Source of the DNA: Muricoccus pecuniae
GTDB taxonomy: Bacteria; Pseudomonadota; Alphaproteobacteria; Acetobacterales; Acetobacteraceae
DNA length: 64,000 bases
Direction of reading: 5' to 3'
Assembly: GCF_014199205.1 (NCBI RefSeq)
Contig: NZ_JACIJD010000013.1
Coordinates: forward strand, 1 to 64,000
The notes under the pieces were generated by a model. The model was not told where the DNA came from and ran no database searches. It saw only the letters and a program-made list of their open reading frames with translations. Below, in pieces: positions 45,772 through 54,282 of this stretch. A program made the position numbers and the translations under genes. How positions within the stretch are numbered: position 1 is the stretch's first letter; each line of letters starts with the position of its first letter.

Positions 45772-47736
45772 ATGGCGCCGCAGCGCATCCTTCTGAACCT
45801 CGGGCTGGACCTGGCCCTCGCCGCGCTGGCCCTGCCGGCCGCGCTCTGGCTCGCCGCGCCCGGCGCCTGGCCGCCGGCGGGCTGGTGGCCGGGGGGGCTG
45901 GCCGGCTCGCTCCTCGCCTTCGCCGCCGCGGCCCTGCCGCTACGCCTGCCCCGGCAGTACTGGCGCTATGTCGGCCTGCCCGACCTGCTGCCCGTGCTGG
46001 GCGCGAGCCTCGCCGCCGCGCTGATCTTCTGGGCGGGGCTGCTGCTGCTGGGCGCCTGGCGGCCGCCGAACATCGCCTTTCCCGTGCTCCATGCCGGCGT
46101 GCTGGCGGCGCTGGCGGGCGGGGCGCGGCTGATCGGGCGGCTGCAATCCGCGCATCGCGCCGGCCCCGTCTCCGACGTGCCGCCCCAGCCCGTGCTGCTG
46201 GCCGGCGGCGGCGATTCCGCCGACCTCTTCATCCGCGCCCTCATCGCCCAGCGCGCCCCGGGCTACCGGGTGGAGGGCATCCTGGCCCCGCGCGCCCGGC
46301 AGCGCGGGCGGCGGATTCTGGGCGTGCCCATCCTCGGCACGGTCGATCAGGCCGGCACGGTACTCGACGAGCTGCGCGCCGAGGGGCGGCTGCCCGCGCT
46401 CCTCGTGCTCGCCGATCCCGGCCTCGCCGGCGGTGCGCTGGAGGCCTTGCTGGACGCGGCGGACCGGCACGGCGTGCCCGTGCGCCGCGCCCCGCGCCCC
46501 ACGGCGCTCGACCCCGCCACGGCGCGCGCCCAGTTCGCGCGCAAGGCCGGGCGCAAGCTGGACCTACGCCCCGTCTCGATCGAGGAGTTGCTCGACCGCC
46601 CCCAGGTGCCGCTCGACCGCGAGGGCATGGCGCGGCTGGTCCAGGGCCGGCGCGTGCTCGTCACCGGCGCGGGCGGCACGATCGGCAGCGAGCTGGCGCG
46701 GCAGATCGCGGCGCTCGGCCCGGCGAATCTCACCCTGCTCGACCATGGCGAGTTCGCCCTCTACGAGATCGACCTCGAGCTCTCGGAGAGCCATCCCGGC
46801 GTCCCCCGCCGCCCCGTGCTGGCCGATGTGCGGGACGAGGCGCGGCTGCGGCGGCTGATGGAGGAGATCCGGCCCGAGCTGGTCTTCCACGCCGCCGCGC
46901 TGAAGCACGTGCCGATGGTGGAGAACGACCCGCTGGAGGGGCTGCTGACGAACGCGCTCGGCACCCGCCTGATCGCGGATGCGGCGCGCGCCAATGGCTG
47001 CCGGGCGATGGTCTTCATCTCCACGGACAAGGCGGTGAACCCGACCTCCGTCATGGGCGCCTCCAAGCGGCTGGCCGAGATGTACTGCCAGGCGCTGGAC
47101 ATGCAGGCCCGGCAGGGGATGGCGAGCGGCAGCGGCGGCATGCGCTGCGTCACCGTGCGCTTCGGCAACGTGCTCGGCTCCACCGGCTCCGTCGTGCCGC
47201 TCTTCCGCCGCCAGCTCGAGCGCGGGGGGCCGTTGACGGTCACCCATCCCGACATGCGCCGCTACTTCATGACGGTGCGCGAGGCGGTGGGGCTCGTGCT
47301 GCAGGCGAGCGTGATCGGGGCGGAGGACTTCTACTCCAAGGACGGGGCGGACCAGCCGCCGGAGCTGCGCGAGGGCGGCATCTTCGTGCTCGACATGGGC
47401 AAGCCCGTGAAGATCGTGGACCTCGCCCGCCGCATGATCCGCCTCGCGGGCCTCCAGCCCGACGAGGACGTGGAGATCCGCTTCACCGGCCTCCGCCCCG
47501 GCGAGAAGCTCTTCGAGGAGCTGTTCCACGGGCAGGAGCCGCCGCGGCCGACGGGCTTCCCCGGCCTGCTGGTGGCCACGCCGCGCACGGCGGACGCCGC
47601 CCTCGTCGGGCGCGCGATCGACGAGGTCTCCTCCGCCGCACGCGGGGGGCAGGCGCGGCTGGCGCTGGCCGGGCTCGCGCGGCTGGTGCCGGAATTCGAG
47701 CACGCGCCCAATACCCCGGCCGCGGGGCGCGCATAA
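45772..47736 (+). CDS. Membrane-bound nucleotide-sugar 4,6-dehydratase (FlaA1/WbpM/CapD-like)
   Basis: 654 residues. Four N-terminal membrane helices lie within about 1-120. A CoA-like Rossmann region is at about 138-260. The SDR catalytic domain is at about 290-580: 'RRVLVTGAGGTIGSELARQIAALGPANLTLLDHGEFALYEID', 'FHAAALKHVPMVE', 'STDKAVNPTSVMGASKRLAEMY' (Met in place of Tyr, as in the large WbpM group), '[34 protein letters not shown]'. It converts UDP-GlcNAc to the 4-keto-6-deoxy sugar, feeding the DegT aminotransferase. Confidence 0.92.
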   Translation: MAPQRILLNLGLDLALAALALPAALWLAAPGAWPPAGWWPGGLAGSLLAFAAAALPLRLPRQYWRYVGLPDLLPVLGASLAAALIFWAGLLLLGAWRPPNIAFPVLHAGVLAALAGGARLIGRLQSAHRAGPVSDVPPQPVLLAGGGDSADLFIRALIAQRAPGYRVEGILAPRARQRGRRILGVPILGTVDQAGTVLDELRAEGRLPALLVLADPGLAGGALEALLDAADRHGVPVRRAPRPTALDPATARAQFARKAGRKLDLRPVSIEELLDRPQVPLDREGMARLVQGRRVLVTGAGGTIGSELARQIAALGPANLTLLDHGEFALYEIDLELSESHPGVPRRPVLADVRDEARLRRLMEEIRPELVFHAAALKHVPMVENDPLEGLLTNALGTRLIADAARANGCRAMVFISTDKAVNPTSVMGASKRLAEMYCQALDMQARQGMASGSGGMRCVTVRFGNVLGSTGSVVPLFRRQLERGGPLTVTHPDMRRYFMTVREAVGLVLQASVIGAEDFYSKDGADQPPELREGGIFVLDMGKPVKIVDLARRMIRLAGLQPDEDVEIRFTGLRPGEKLFEELFHGQEPPRPTGFPGLLVATPRTADAALVGRAIDEVSSAARGGQARLALAGLARLVPEFEHAPNTPAAGRA

Positions 47737-47852
47737 ACTTACCCTACCTTACTTGCGGAGGGGACGGCGGGACGGTTCCCTAGGACTGCTCACAAAATGG
47801 AGAGCAGCCTTCATGGGCCCGGTCCTCCCCCGTCGCGGCGCGGTGTAGCGCC

Positions 47853-49208
47853 ATGGACGGATCCTTCGCTTCCCTCGCCTCGGGCGAGGCCTTCCTCGCC
47901 CGAGGCGAGGCGCTGATCGCGCGGCTGGAGGCGCGGCAGGCCCGGATCGGCGTGGTCGGGCTCGGCTATGCCGGGCTGCCCCTCGCCCTGCGCTTCGCCG
48001 AGACCGGCTTCGCGGTGGAGGGCTTCGACATCGACCTCGCCAAGGTGTCGGCGATCGCGGCGGGCCGCAGCCCTGTCCACGGCATCCCCGACCACCGCGT
48101 GGCCGGGAGCGGGATGCGCGCGCACGGGGATGCCGCCGCGGCGGCCGGCTGCGACGTGCTGGTGATCTGCGTCCCCACCCCCATCGGGCCGCACAAGGAG
48201 CCGGATCTCGGCGCCGTCCGGGACACGCTGGCCGCCCTCGCCCCCCATCTGCGCGCGGGCCAGGCGATCGCGCTGGAGAGCACGACCTATCCCGGCACGA
48301 CCGAGGAGCTGGTCATCCCCGTGCTGGAGCGCGCGGGGCTGCGCGTGGGAAGGGACGCCTTCGTCATCTACTCCCCCGAGCGCGAGGATCCCGGCAATCC
48401 CGAGGGCACGGTGGGCCGCGTGCCGAAGCTTGTGGGCGGCGCGACGCCGGCCTGCCTCGCGGTGGGCAAGGCGCTCTACGGGCCGGTGGCGGGGGGGATC
48501 GTCCCCGTCTCCTCGCTCGCCGTCGCCGAGTTGGCCAAGTGCTACGAGAACGTCTTCCGCGCCGTGAACATCGGGCTGGTGAACGAGCTGAAGCGCATCG
48601 CCCACGCCATGGACCTCGACGTGCACGAGGTGATCGACGCCGCGGCCACCAAGCCCTTCGGCTTCATGCCCTTCCGCCCCGGCCCCGGGCTGGGCGGGCA
48701 CTGCATTCCCGTCGATCCCTACTACCTCGCCTGGAAGGCGCGGGAGCTGGGCGTGGCGAGCGACTTCGTGGAGCTGGCCGGGCGGGTGAACGACGCCATG
48801 CCCGCCTATGTGATCTCCCGCCTGCGGGACGCGCTGGACGGGTTCGGAACCACGCTCCGCGGCGCGCGCATCCTCCTCCTCGGCCTCGCCTACAAGCCCG
48901 GCGTGCCGGACACGCGCGAGAGCCCGGCGATGGAGATCTTCGGCCTGCTGGAGGAGCGCGGCGCGGTCCTCTCCTATCACGACCCTCTGGTGCCGCGCTT
49001 CCCCGCCACCCGCCGCCTCCACGGCGCCTCGCCCGCGCTGGCGAGCGTGGCACTCGACGAGGCGGTGCTGGCGGCGCAGGACGCGGTGCTGCTCGTCACG
49101 CCGCAGCCGGGGATGGACCTCGCCCTCGTGCGCCGCGCGGCGCGGCTGGTGGTGGACACGCGCGGGGCGTTCCGCGGCGAGGGGCCCGGGGTTGTCGTGA
49201 CGGCTTAA
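47853..49208 (+). CDS. UDP-N-acetyl-sugar 6-dehydrogenase (WbpA/TviB-type)
   Basis: 451 residues. The NAD-binding segment is 'RIGVVGLGYAGLPLALRFAETGFAVEGFDIDLAKV'. The central part has 'CVPTPIGPHKEPDLGAV', 'LESTTYPGTTEELVIPVLE' and 'YSPEREDPGN'. The catalytic cysteine is in 'PGPGLGGHCIPVDPYYLAWKA'. It oxidises C6 of UDP-GlcNAc or UDP-ManNAc to the uronic acid; with WecB upstream, UDP-ManNAcA is a likely product. The N-terminal about 28 residues are extra and encoded by a GGCGAGGC-type repeat (47879-47912). A strong terminator follows. Confidence 0.92.
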   Translation: MDGSFASLASGEAFLARGEALIARLEARQARIGVVGLGYAGLPLALRFAETGFAVEGFDIDLAKVSAIAAGRSPVHGIPDHRVAGSGMRAHGDAAAAAGCDVLVICVPTPIGPHKEPDLGAVRDTLAALAPHLRAGQAIALESTTYPGTTEELVIPVLERAGLRVGRDAFVIYSPEREDPGNPEGTVGRVPKLVGGATPACLAVGKALYGPVAGGIVPVSSLAVAELAKCYENVFRAVNIGLVNELKRIAHAMDLDVHEVIDAAATKPFGFMPFRPGPGLGGHCIPVDPYYLAWKARELGVASDFVELAGRVNDAMPAYVISRLRDALDGFGTTLRGARILLLGLAYKPGVPDTRESPAMEIFGLLEERGAVLSYHDPLVPRFPATRRLHGASPALASVALDEAVLAAQDAVLLVTPQPGMDLALVRRAARLVVDTRGAFRGEGPGVVVTA

Positions 49209-49217
49209 GGGAAAAGG

Positions 49218-49258
49218 CCGGGGAGAAGGAATTCTCCCCGGACCCCTCATCTTTTTCT
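49218..49258 (+). terminator. Rho-independent terminator ending the exopolysaccharide run
   Basis: Stem CCGGGGAGAA-ggaa-TTCTCCCCGG (49218-49241), 9 bp past the dehydrogenase stop, followed by ACCCCTCAT and a T-rich run CTTTTTCTTC. The hairpin and the GGACCCCT after it match the module in the palindromic element after chvG. Confidence 0.85.
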
Positions 49259-49461
49259 TCGGGGCTGCCGCGGAGGGTGGGGGAGGGGGGGCACCTCAGC
49301 CCGGGGGCCCTGTTCTGCGAGGCCAGCCCCGCCAGGCGCCATGGGCGGTGGTCTCCGGCGCGGCCCGCACGCCCGCGGCCTCGGCCGCCAAGGGTCAGCA
49401 ACTCCCAGGCCGTTCATATCGCGCCCGCGAACGATCCGCCGCCTGTTGCGTTAGCGGGGCA

Positions 49462-51648
49462 ATGCTGACCGAAGCACCTGCCGCCGCGCGGCCCCGGGCC
49501 CCCGCGCGTCCGGCCGCCTCCACCCCCTCCCTGCTGAAGCCGGGCCGCAACGCCTGGCGCGTGGTGCGGGCCCCGCGCGCCGCGCTGCTCTCGGACGGCG
49601 CCACCTATTTCGGCGCGGTGCGGGCGGCGATGCTGGAGGCGCGGCACAGTATCCACGTCGTCGGCTGGGACATCGACAGCCGCACCCGGCTGGTGGGCGA
49701 GGCGCCGCCGGAGGACGGGCTGCCAGAGGAGCTGGGCGCCTTCCTCGCGGCCCTGGTGGAGCGGCGGCCCGGCCTCTCGGTGAAGCTGCTGCTCTGGGAC
49801 TACTCCGTGCTCTACGCGCTGGAGCGGGAGCCGCTGCCCGCGCTGAACCTCCGCTGGAACGTGCCCGAGGCGGTGGAGCTGTGCCTGGACGACTGCACAC
49901 CCTTCGGCGCCTCCCACCACCAGAAGGTCGTGGTGGTGGACGGGAAGGTCGCCTTCTCCGGCGGGCTGGACCTGACGATCCGCCGCTGGGACCGCAACGC
50001 GCACGACCCCTCCGACCCCGCGCGCATCGACCCCGCGGGCAAGCCCTACTCCCCCTTCCACGACGTGCAGATGATGGTGGACGGGGAAGCGGCGGAGGCG
50101 CTGGAAGAACTCGTGCGGGACCGCTGGAACCGGGCCTGCGAGGAATGCCTGGAAGCGCCCGCCCGCGCCCCCGGCGGCCACGACCCCTGGCCCGCGCAGG
50201 TCGCGCCCGACCTGCGGGACGCCACCATCGGCATCGCCCGCACCATGCCCAAGAGCGAGGGCGGGGTGGAGGTGCGCGAGGTGGAGGCCCTCTACCTCGA
50301 CATGATCGGCGCGGCGGAGCGGGCGATCTACATCGAGAACCAGTTCCTCACCTGCGGCCGCATCGCCCGCGCGCTGATCCGCCGGATGAAGGAGCGCCCG
50401 GCGCTGGAGGCGCTGATCGTCGCGCCCAAGACGCACCACACCTGGCTGGAGCACCGCACGATGCTCGCCGGGCGCATCCGCTTCATGCGCGCCATCCGCC
50501 GCGCGGGGCTGGGCGAGCGCGTGCGGCTGGTCTTCCCCCATGTGCGGAACGGGGAGGCGGAATCGGAGGTGATGGTCCACTCCAAGGTGATGGTGGTGGA
50601 CGACCGCTTCCTCCGCGTCGCCTCCTCCAACATCTGCAACCGCTCCATGGGCACGGACACCGAGTGCGACCTGATGGTGGAGGCGCGGGATGCCGGGCAG
50701 CGCGCCGCGGTCGCCGGGCTGCGGGACCGGCTGATCGCCGAGCACACCGGCGCCGCGCCGGAGACGGTGGCCGCGCGGCTGCGCGCATCGGAGTCGATCC
50801 TGCTCGCGCTGAAGGGGCTCTCCGCCGGGGGCAAGAGCCTGCGCGACGTGGAGGACGGGGAGGTGCCCGCGCGCAGCCTCATCCCCGGGATCGAGCGCGC
50901 CGCCGATCCCCGGCGCCCCATGGAATCGGGCGAGTTCCTGGCCGACTATCTCGGCCATCCCGACGTCGCCCCGCCCTCGGGCAAGCCCTGGCCGCTGCTG
51001 GCGCGGGCGGCGCTCATGCTGCTGCCCGTCGCACTGCTGATCCTGCTCTGGAAGCTCACGCCGCTGGCGGGGCTGATGACGCCGGAGGCCATGCGGAACG
51101 CGCTGACCGCGGGCGGCTCCTGGGGGCCGGCGGTCTCGGTCGGGCTCTTCCTGCTGCTCGGCTTCGTCGCCTTTCCCGTGAACGTGCTCATCCTCGGCAC
51201 GGCGGCCGCCTTCGGCACCTGGCCGGGGCTGGCCTATGCCGCGGTGGGCGCCATGGTCTCGGCGGCGGCGACCTACTGGCTCGGGCGGCGGCTCGGGCCG
51301 AACCTGCTGCGCCGCGCGCTGGGGCCGCGCATCAACAAGGTGAGCCAGACGGTGAACCGGAACGGCATCCTCGCCGTGACCACCGTCCGCCTGCTCCCCG
51401 TCGCGCCCTTCACCCTGGTGAACCTCGTCGCGGGGGCGATGCGGATCCGCTTCCTCGACTACATGGTGGGCACGGCGCTCGGCCTGCTGCCCGGGATCGC
51501 GCTGCTCTCCCTCGTGGGAGAGAGCCTGTCGCGCATCCTGGAGAACCCGACGCCGCGCAACATAGGCATCCTTCTCCTCGTGCTCGTCGCCTGGGCCGGG
51601 GTGACATGGGGGCTGCAAACCCTGTTCCGGCGCCTGCGCCGGGAATAG
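49462..51648 (+). CDS. Phospholipase D family protein fused to VTT (DedA-like) membrane domain
   Basis: 728 residues from ATG 49462. Two HKD motifs mark the PLD domain (about 25-480): 'SHHQKVVVVDGKVAFSGGLDL' near 153 and 'MVHSKVMVVDDRFLRVASSNICNRS' near 373. The C-terminal about 510-725 has five to six membrane helices of the SNARE-associated/VTT type ('FVAFPVNVLILGTAAAFGTWPGLAYAAVGAMVSAAATYWLGRRLG', 'VTTVRLLPVAPFTLVNLVAGAMRI'). PLD-VTT fusions are thought to act on phospholipids at the inner membrane, VTT helping lipid movement; the exact reaction is unknown. It is 10 bp upstream of an EEP-family gene. Confidence 0.9.
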   Translation: MLTEAPAAARPRAPARPAASTPSLLKPGRNAWRVVRAPRAALLSDGATYFGAVRAAMLEARHSIHVVGWDIDSRTRLVGEAPPEDGLPEELGAFLAALVERRPGLSVKLLLWDYSVLYALEREPLPALNLRWNVPEAVELCLDDCTPFGASHHQKVVVVDGKVAFSGGLDLTIRRWDRNAHDPSDPARIDPAGKPYSPFHDVQMMVDGEAAEALEELVRDRWNRACEECLEAPARAPGGHDPWPAQVAPDLRDATIGIARTMPKSEGGVEVREVEALYLDMIGAAERAIYIENQFLTCGRIARALIRRMKERPALEALIVAPKTHHTWLEHRTMLAGRIRFMRAIRRAGLGERVRLVFPHVRNGEAESEVMVHSKVMVVDDRFLRVASSNICNRSMGTDTECDLMVEARDAGQRAAVAGLRDRLIAEHTGAAPETVAARLRASESILLALKGLSAGGKSLRDVEDGEVPARSLIPGIERAADPRRPMESGEFLADYLGHPDVAPPSGKPWPLLARAALMLLPVALLILLWKLTPLAGLMTPEAMRNALTAGGSWGPAVSVGLFLLLGFVAFPVNVLILGTAAAFGTWPGLAYAAVGAMVSAAATYWLGRRLGPNLLRRALGPRINKVSQTVNRNGILAVTTVRLLPVAPFTLVNLVAGAMRIRFLDYMVGTALGLLPGIALLSLVGESLSRILENPTPRNIGILLLVLVAWAGVTWGLQTLFRRLRRE

Positions 51649-51658
51649 GCGGCCCGGC

Positions 51659-52390
51659 ATGACGGGAAGCACGCCGTTCCGGGTGATGACCTGGAACATC
51701 CACGGCGCCGTCTGCCCCTCCGGGCGGCACGACCTGCAGCGCGCCATCGACCTCATCCGCTGCCACGCCCCCGACATCGTGGCGATCCAGGAGGTGGAGG
51801 GCCGCCACCGCCCGGGCACGGCTCCCTTCACCGCGCTGCGCGAGGCCCTGGGCGGGCACGCCGTGGAGGCGCCCACCCTGCGCGGCGCGGATGGCTGCTA
51901 CGGCCACATGCTCGTCAGCCGCTGGCCCCTGGAGGAGGCGGCGCTGCACGACCTCTCCGTCCCCGGCCGGGAGCCCCGCACCGCCATCGCCGCGCGGGTG
52001 AGGACGCCCGGCGGACCCTTGCGCCTGCTCGCCGCGCATCTCGGCCTGGGATGGGGGGAGCGGCGGGTGCAGGCGGCCCGGCTCGCCGCCCTCGCCCGCG
52101 GGACCAGTGACGCCCTCCTGGCGCTGGGTGACTTCAACGACTGGGAGCCGCACGGGCCGGTGGACCGCGCCTTCCTCGGCGCGCTGCCCTCGCGCACGCG
52201 GGCGCGCACCTTCCCCGTCCGCCGCCCGCTCTTCGCGCTGGACCGCATCTATGCCCGCCCGCGCGCGGCCCTGCTGCGGAGCTGGACCGACCGCGCGGCG
52301 CGCGAGGCCTCGGACCACCTGCCCGTGATCGCGGAGGTGGCGATCGCGCCGGAGGGGGAGGGAAGGGTGACGCGGCTGGAGGTGGGATAG
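51659..52390 (+). CDS. Endonuclease/exonuclease/phosphatase family phosphodiesterase
   Basis: 243 residues. The EEP fold has metal and catalytic motifs 'FRVMTWNIHGAV', 'DIVAIQEVEGRH', 'LGDFNDWEP' and 'REASDHLPVIAEV'. There is no signal peptide, so it acts in the cytoplasm or at the membrane with its neighbour. Its place directly behind the PLD-VTT gene is a common pairing and suggests phosphodiester chemistry on lipids rather than DNA repair; this is inference. Confidence 0.87.
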   Translation: MTGSTPFRVMTWNIHGAVCPSGRHDLQRAIDLIRCHAPDIVAIQEVEGRHRPGTAPFTALREALGGHAVEAPTLRGADGCYGHMLVSRWPLEEAALHDLSVPGREPRTAIAARVRTPGGPLRLLAAHLGLGWGERRVQAARLAALARGTSDALLALGDFNDWEPHGPVDRAFLGALPSRTRARTFPVRRPLFALDRIYARPRAALLRSWTDRAAREASDHLPVIAEVAIAPEGEGRVTRLEVG

Positions 52391-52482
52391 GCCCGTCCCG
52401 CGCGTGCCGCAGCGCGAAATCCGTCTCTCGTAACCCTCGGCGGTTTCCGTCGTTGAGACCCCGCATCGCCAGGGACCCCGCC

Positions 52483-54204
52483 ATGCCCGCACCACGCCTC
52501 AAGCCCGTCTCCGAGCAGGTGATCGTCATCACCGGCGCCACCTCCGGCATCGGCCTCGCCACCGCGCGGGAGGCGGCGGAGCGCGGGGCCGCCGTGGTGA
52601 TCGCCGCCCGCAACGAGGAGGCGCTGAACGCGCTCGCCGAGGAAATCCGCGGCAAGGGCGGGCGGGCCGAGCCCGTGGTGGCCGATGTCGCCGACATGGC
52701 CCAGGTGGAGGCGATCAGCGAGGCCGCGATCCGCGTCTTCGGCGGCTTCGATTCCTGGTGCAACAACGCCGGCGTCGCGATTTTCGGAGAGATGGAGGAC
52801 GTGCCGCTGGAGGACCAGCGGCGCCTCTTCGACGTGAACTACTGGGGCGTGGTGCACGGCACGCTCGTCGCGGCGCGGCACCTCAAGGGCAAGGGCGGGG
52901 CCATCGTCAACACGGGCAGCGTGCTGTCCGACCGCGCGATGGCGCTGCAGGGTCCCTACTCCGCCGCCAAGTTCGCCCTGAAGGGCGTGACCGAGGCCTT
53001 CCGCACAGAGTTCGAGGCCGAGGACTACCCGATCAGCGTCACGCTGGTGAAGCCCGGCCCGATCGACACCCCCTACATGGAGCACGCCCGCAACCTCATG
53101 GGCACGGTGGGCACGCGGAACCCGCCCCCCTCCTACCACCCTCGCGTGGTGGCCCGCGCCATCCTCTACGCCTGCGAAACCCGCGTGCGCGACCTCGTCG
53201 TGGGCGGCGGCGGGCTGATGGTCTCGGTCATGGGCCGCCTCGCCCCCAAGCTGACGGACCTCATCATGAGCAAGATCGCCAAGCCCGTTCAATCCAGCGA
53301 CCAGCCCGGCCGGGCCGAGCGGCGCGACAACCTCTACGACGCGCGCGAGGACCTGGCCGAGACCTCCTCCCTCTCCGGCCCGCCGCCGCGCCGCACCTCC
53401 TTCCTTCTGGAGGCGCAGATGAACCCGCTCGGTCCGGCCGGGCTGCTCATCGGCGCCGCGGCCCTGCTCGGGGGCGCCGCCTTCGGCATGTACACCCTGC
53501 GCCGGCCGAAGCCGGTGCCCGAGCGGCTGGCCGAACGCGCCTGGCGGATCGGGCGGGGCGTGACGCGGGATGCCGGCCACGGCATCGGCACGCTCGGCCA
53601 CGAGGCGAGCCGCATCGCCCATCGCGCGCTCGGCTACGCCGAGCGGGCCGAGCGCGAGGCGCGGCCCTATGCGAAGACCGCCCGCAAGAGGGCCGAGCGC
53701 TTCGCCGACCGCGCGAGCCGCTACGCGGCCTCCGCCTATGACGACGCGCGGGAGCGCGGGTCGGACCTCTACGAGGGCGCGCGGGACCGCGGCCGCTCCC
53801 TCTACCGCGACCTGCGCGGCCGGGGCGAGGACGCCTATGAGGACGCGCGGGACGAGGGCTGGCATCTCTTCAAGCGCGCCCGCGCCGAGGGCCGCGACAC
53901 CTATGAGGACGCGCGCGACCGCGGCTGGAGCCTCTTCGGCCGTGCCCGCGACCGGGGCGAGGATCTCTACGGCCGCGCCCGCAAGCGCGGCGCCGAAGCC
54001 TATGACGACGCACGGGACGAGGGCTGGCACCTCTTCAAGCGTGCCCGGGCCGAGGGCCGCGATGCGTATGACGACGCGCGCGACACCGGCTGGAGCCTCT
54101 TCGGCCGCGCGCGGCACGAGGTGGACAAGCGCGCCCGGCACGCCGCCCATGAGGGCGAGGGGCTGCTCGACCGGGTCAACGCCTTCCTGAAGTCCCGCCT
54201 CTGA
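52483..54204 (+). CDS. SDR oxidoreductase fused to membrane helix and 11-residue repeats
   Basis: 573 residues from ATG 52483. The classical SDR domain is at about 8-260: 'VIVITGATSGIGLATAREAAERG', 'CNNAGVAIFG', catalytic Ser in 'NTGSVLSD' and 'YSAAKFALKG'. A linker follows, then one membrane helix at about 319-338 ('LLIGAAALLGGAAFGMYTL'). Residues 417-548 are twelve consecutive 11-residue repeats of the form xxYxxARxxGx (DLYEGARDRGR, HLFKRARAEGR, SLFGRARDRGE), predicted amphipathic. The ATG at 53419 has GGAGG 5 nt upstream and could start a separate 261-residue product made of the helix and repeats. Confidence 0.88.
   Translation: MPAPRLKPVSEQVIVITGATSGIGLATAREAAERGAAVVIAARNEEALNALAEEIRGKGGRAEPVVADVADMAQVEAISEAAIRVFGGFDSWCNNAGVAIFGEMEDVPLEDQRRLFDVNYWGVVHGTLVAARHLKGKGGAIVNTGSVLSDRAMALQGPYSAAKFALKGVTEAFRTEFEAEDYPISVTLVKPGPIDTPYMEHARNLMGTVGTRNPPPSYHPRVVARAILYACETRVRDLVVGGGGLMVSVMGRLAPKLTDLIMSKIAKPVQSSDQPGRAERRDNLYDAREDLAETSSLSGPPPRRTSFLLEAQMNPLGPAGLLIGAAALLGGAAFGMYTLRRPKPVPERLAERAWRIGRGVTRDAGHGIGTLGHEASRIAHRALGYAERAEREARPYAKTARKRAERFADRASRYAASAYDDARERGSDLYEGARDRGRSLYRDLRGRGEDAYEDARDEGWHLFKRARAEGRDTYEDARDRGWSLFGRARDRGEDLYGRARKRGAEAYDDARDEGWHLFKRARAEGRDAYDDARDTGWSLFGRARHEVDKRARHAAHEGEGLLDRVNAFLKSRL
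53731..54126 (+). repeat. Twelve 33-bp tandem repeats (11-residue hendecads)
   Basis: Twelve units of exactly 33 bp without gaps, beginning TCCGCCTATGACGACGCG. Pairs of units recur as 66-bp and longer blocks: the DARDEGWHLFKRARAEGR block occurs twice, 165 bp apart. This shows duplication in a larger period as well. Confidence 0.9.
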
Positions 54205-54210
54205 CGAAAC

Positions 54211-54239
54211 GGGGCGCGCCGGCCCGGCCGGCGCGCCCC
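54211..54239. terminator. Strong bidirectional hairpin
   Basis: 12-bp GC stem GGGGCGCGCCGG/CCGGCGCGCCCC with a 5-nt loop, 6 bp past the SDR stop and 43 bp from the convergent NIPSNAP gene. No T-run. Confidence 0.7.
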
Positions 54240-54282
54240 GCCTGAGTGAAGCCAGGGGGCGGGTGTCCCGCCCCCGGCCCTG

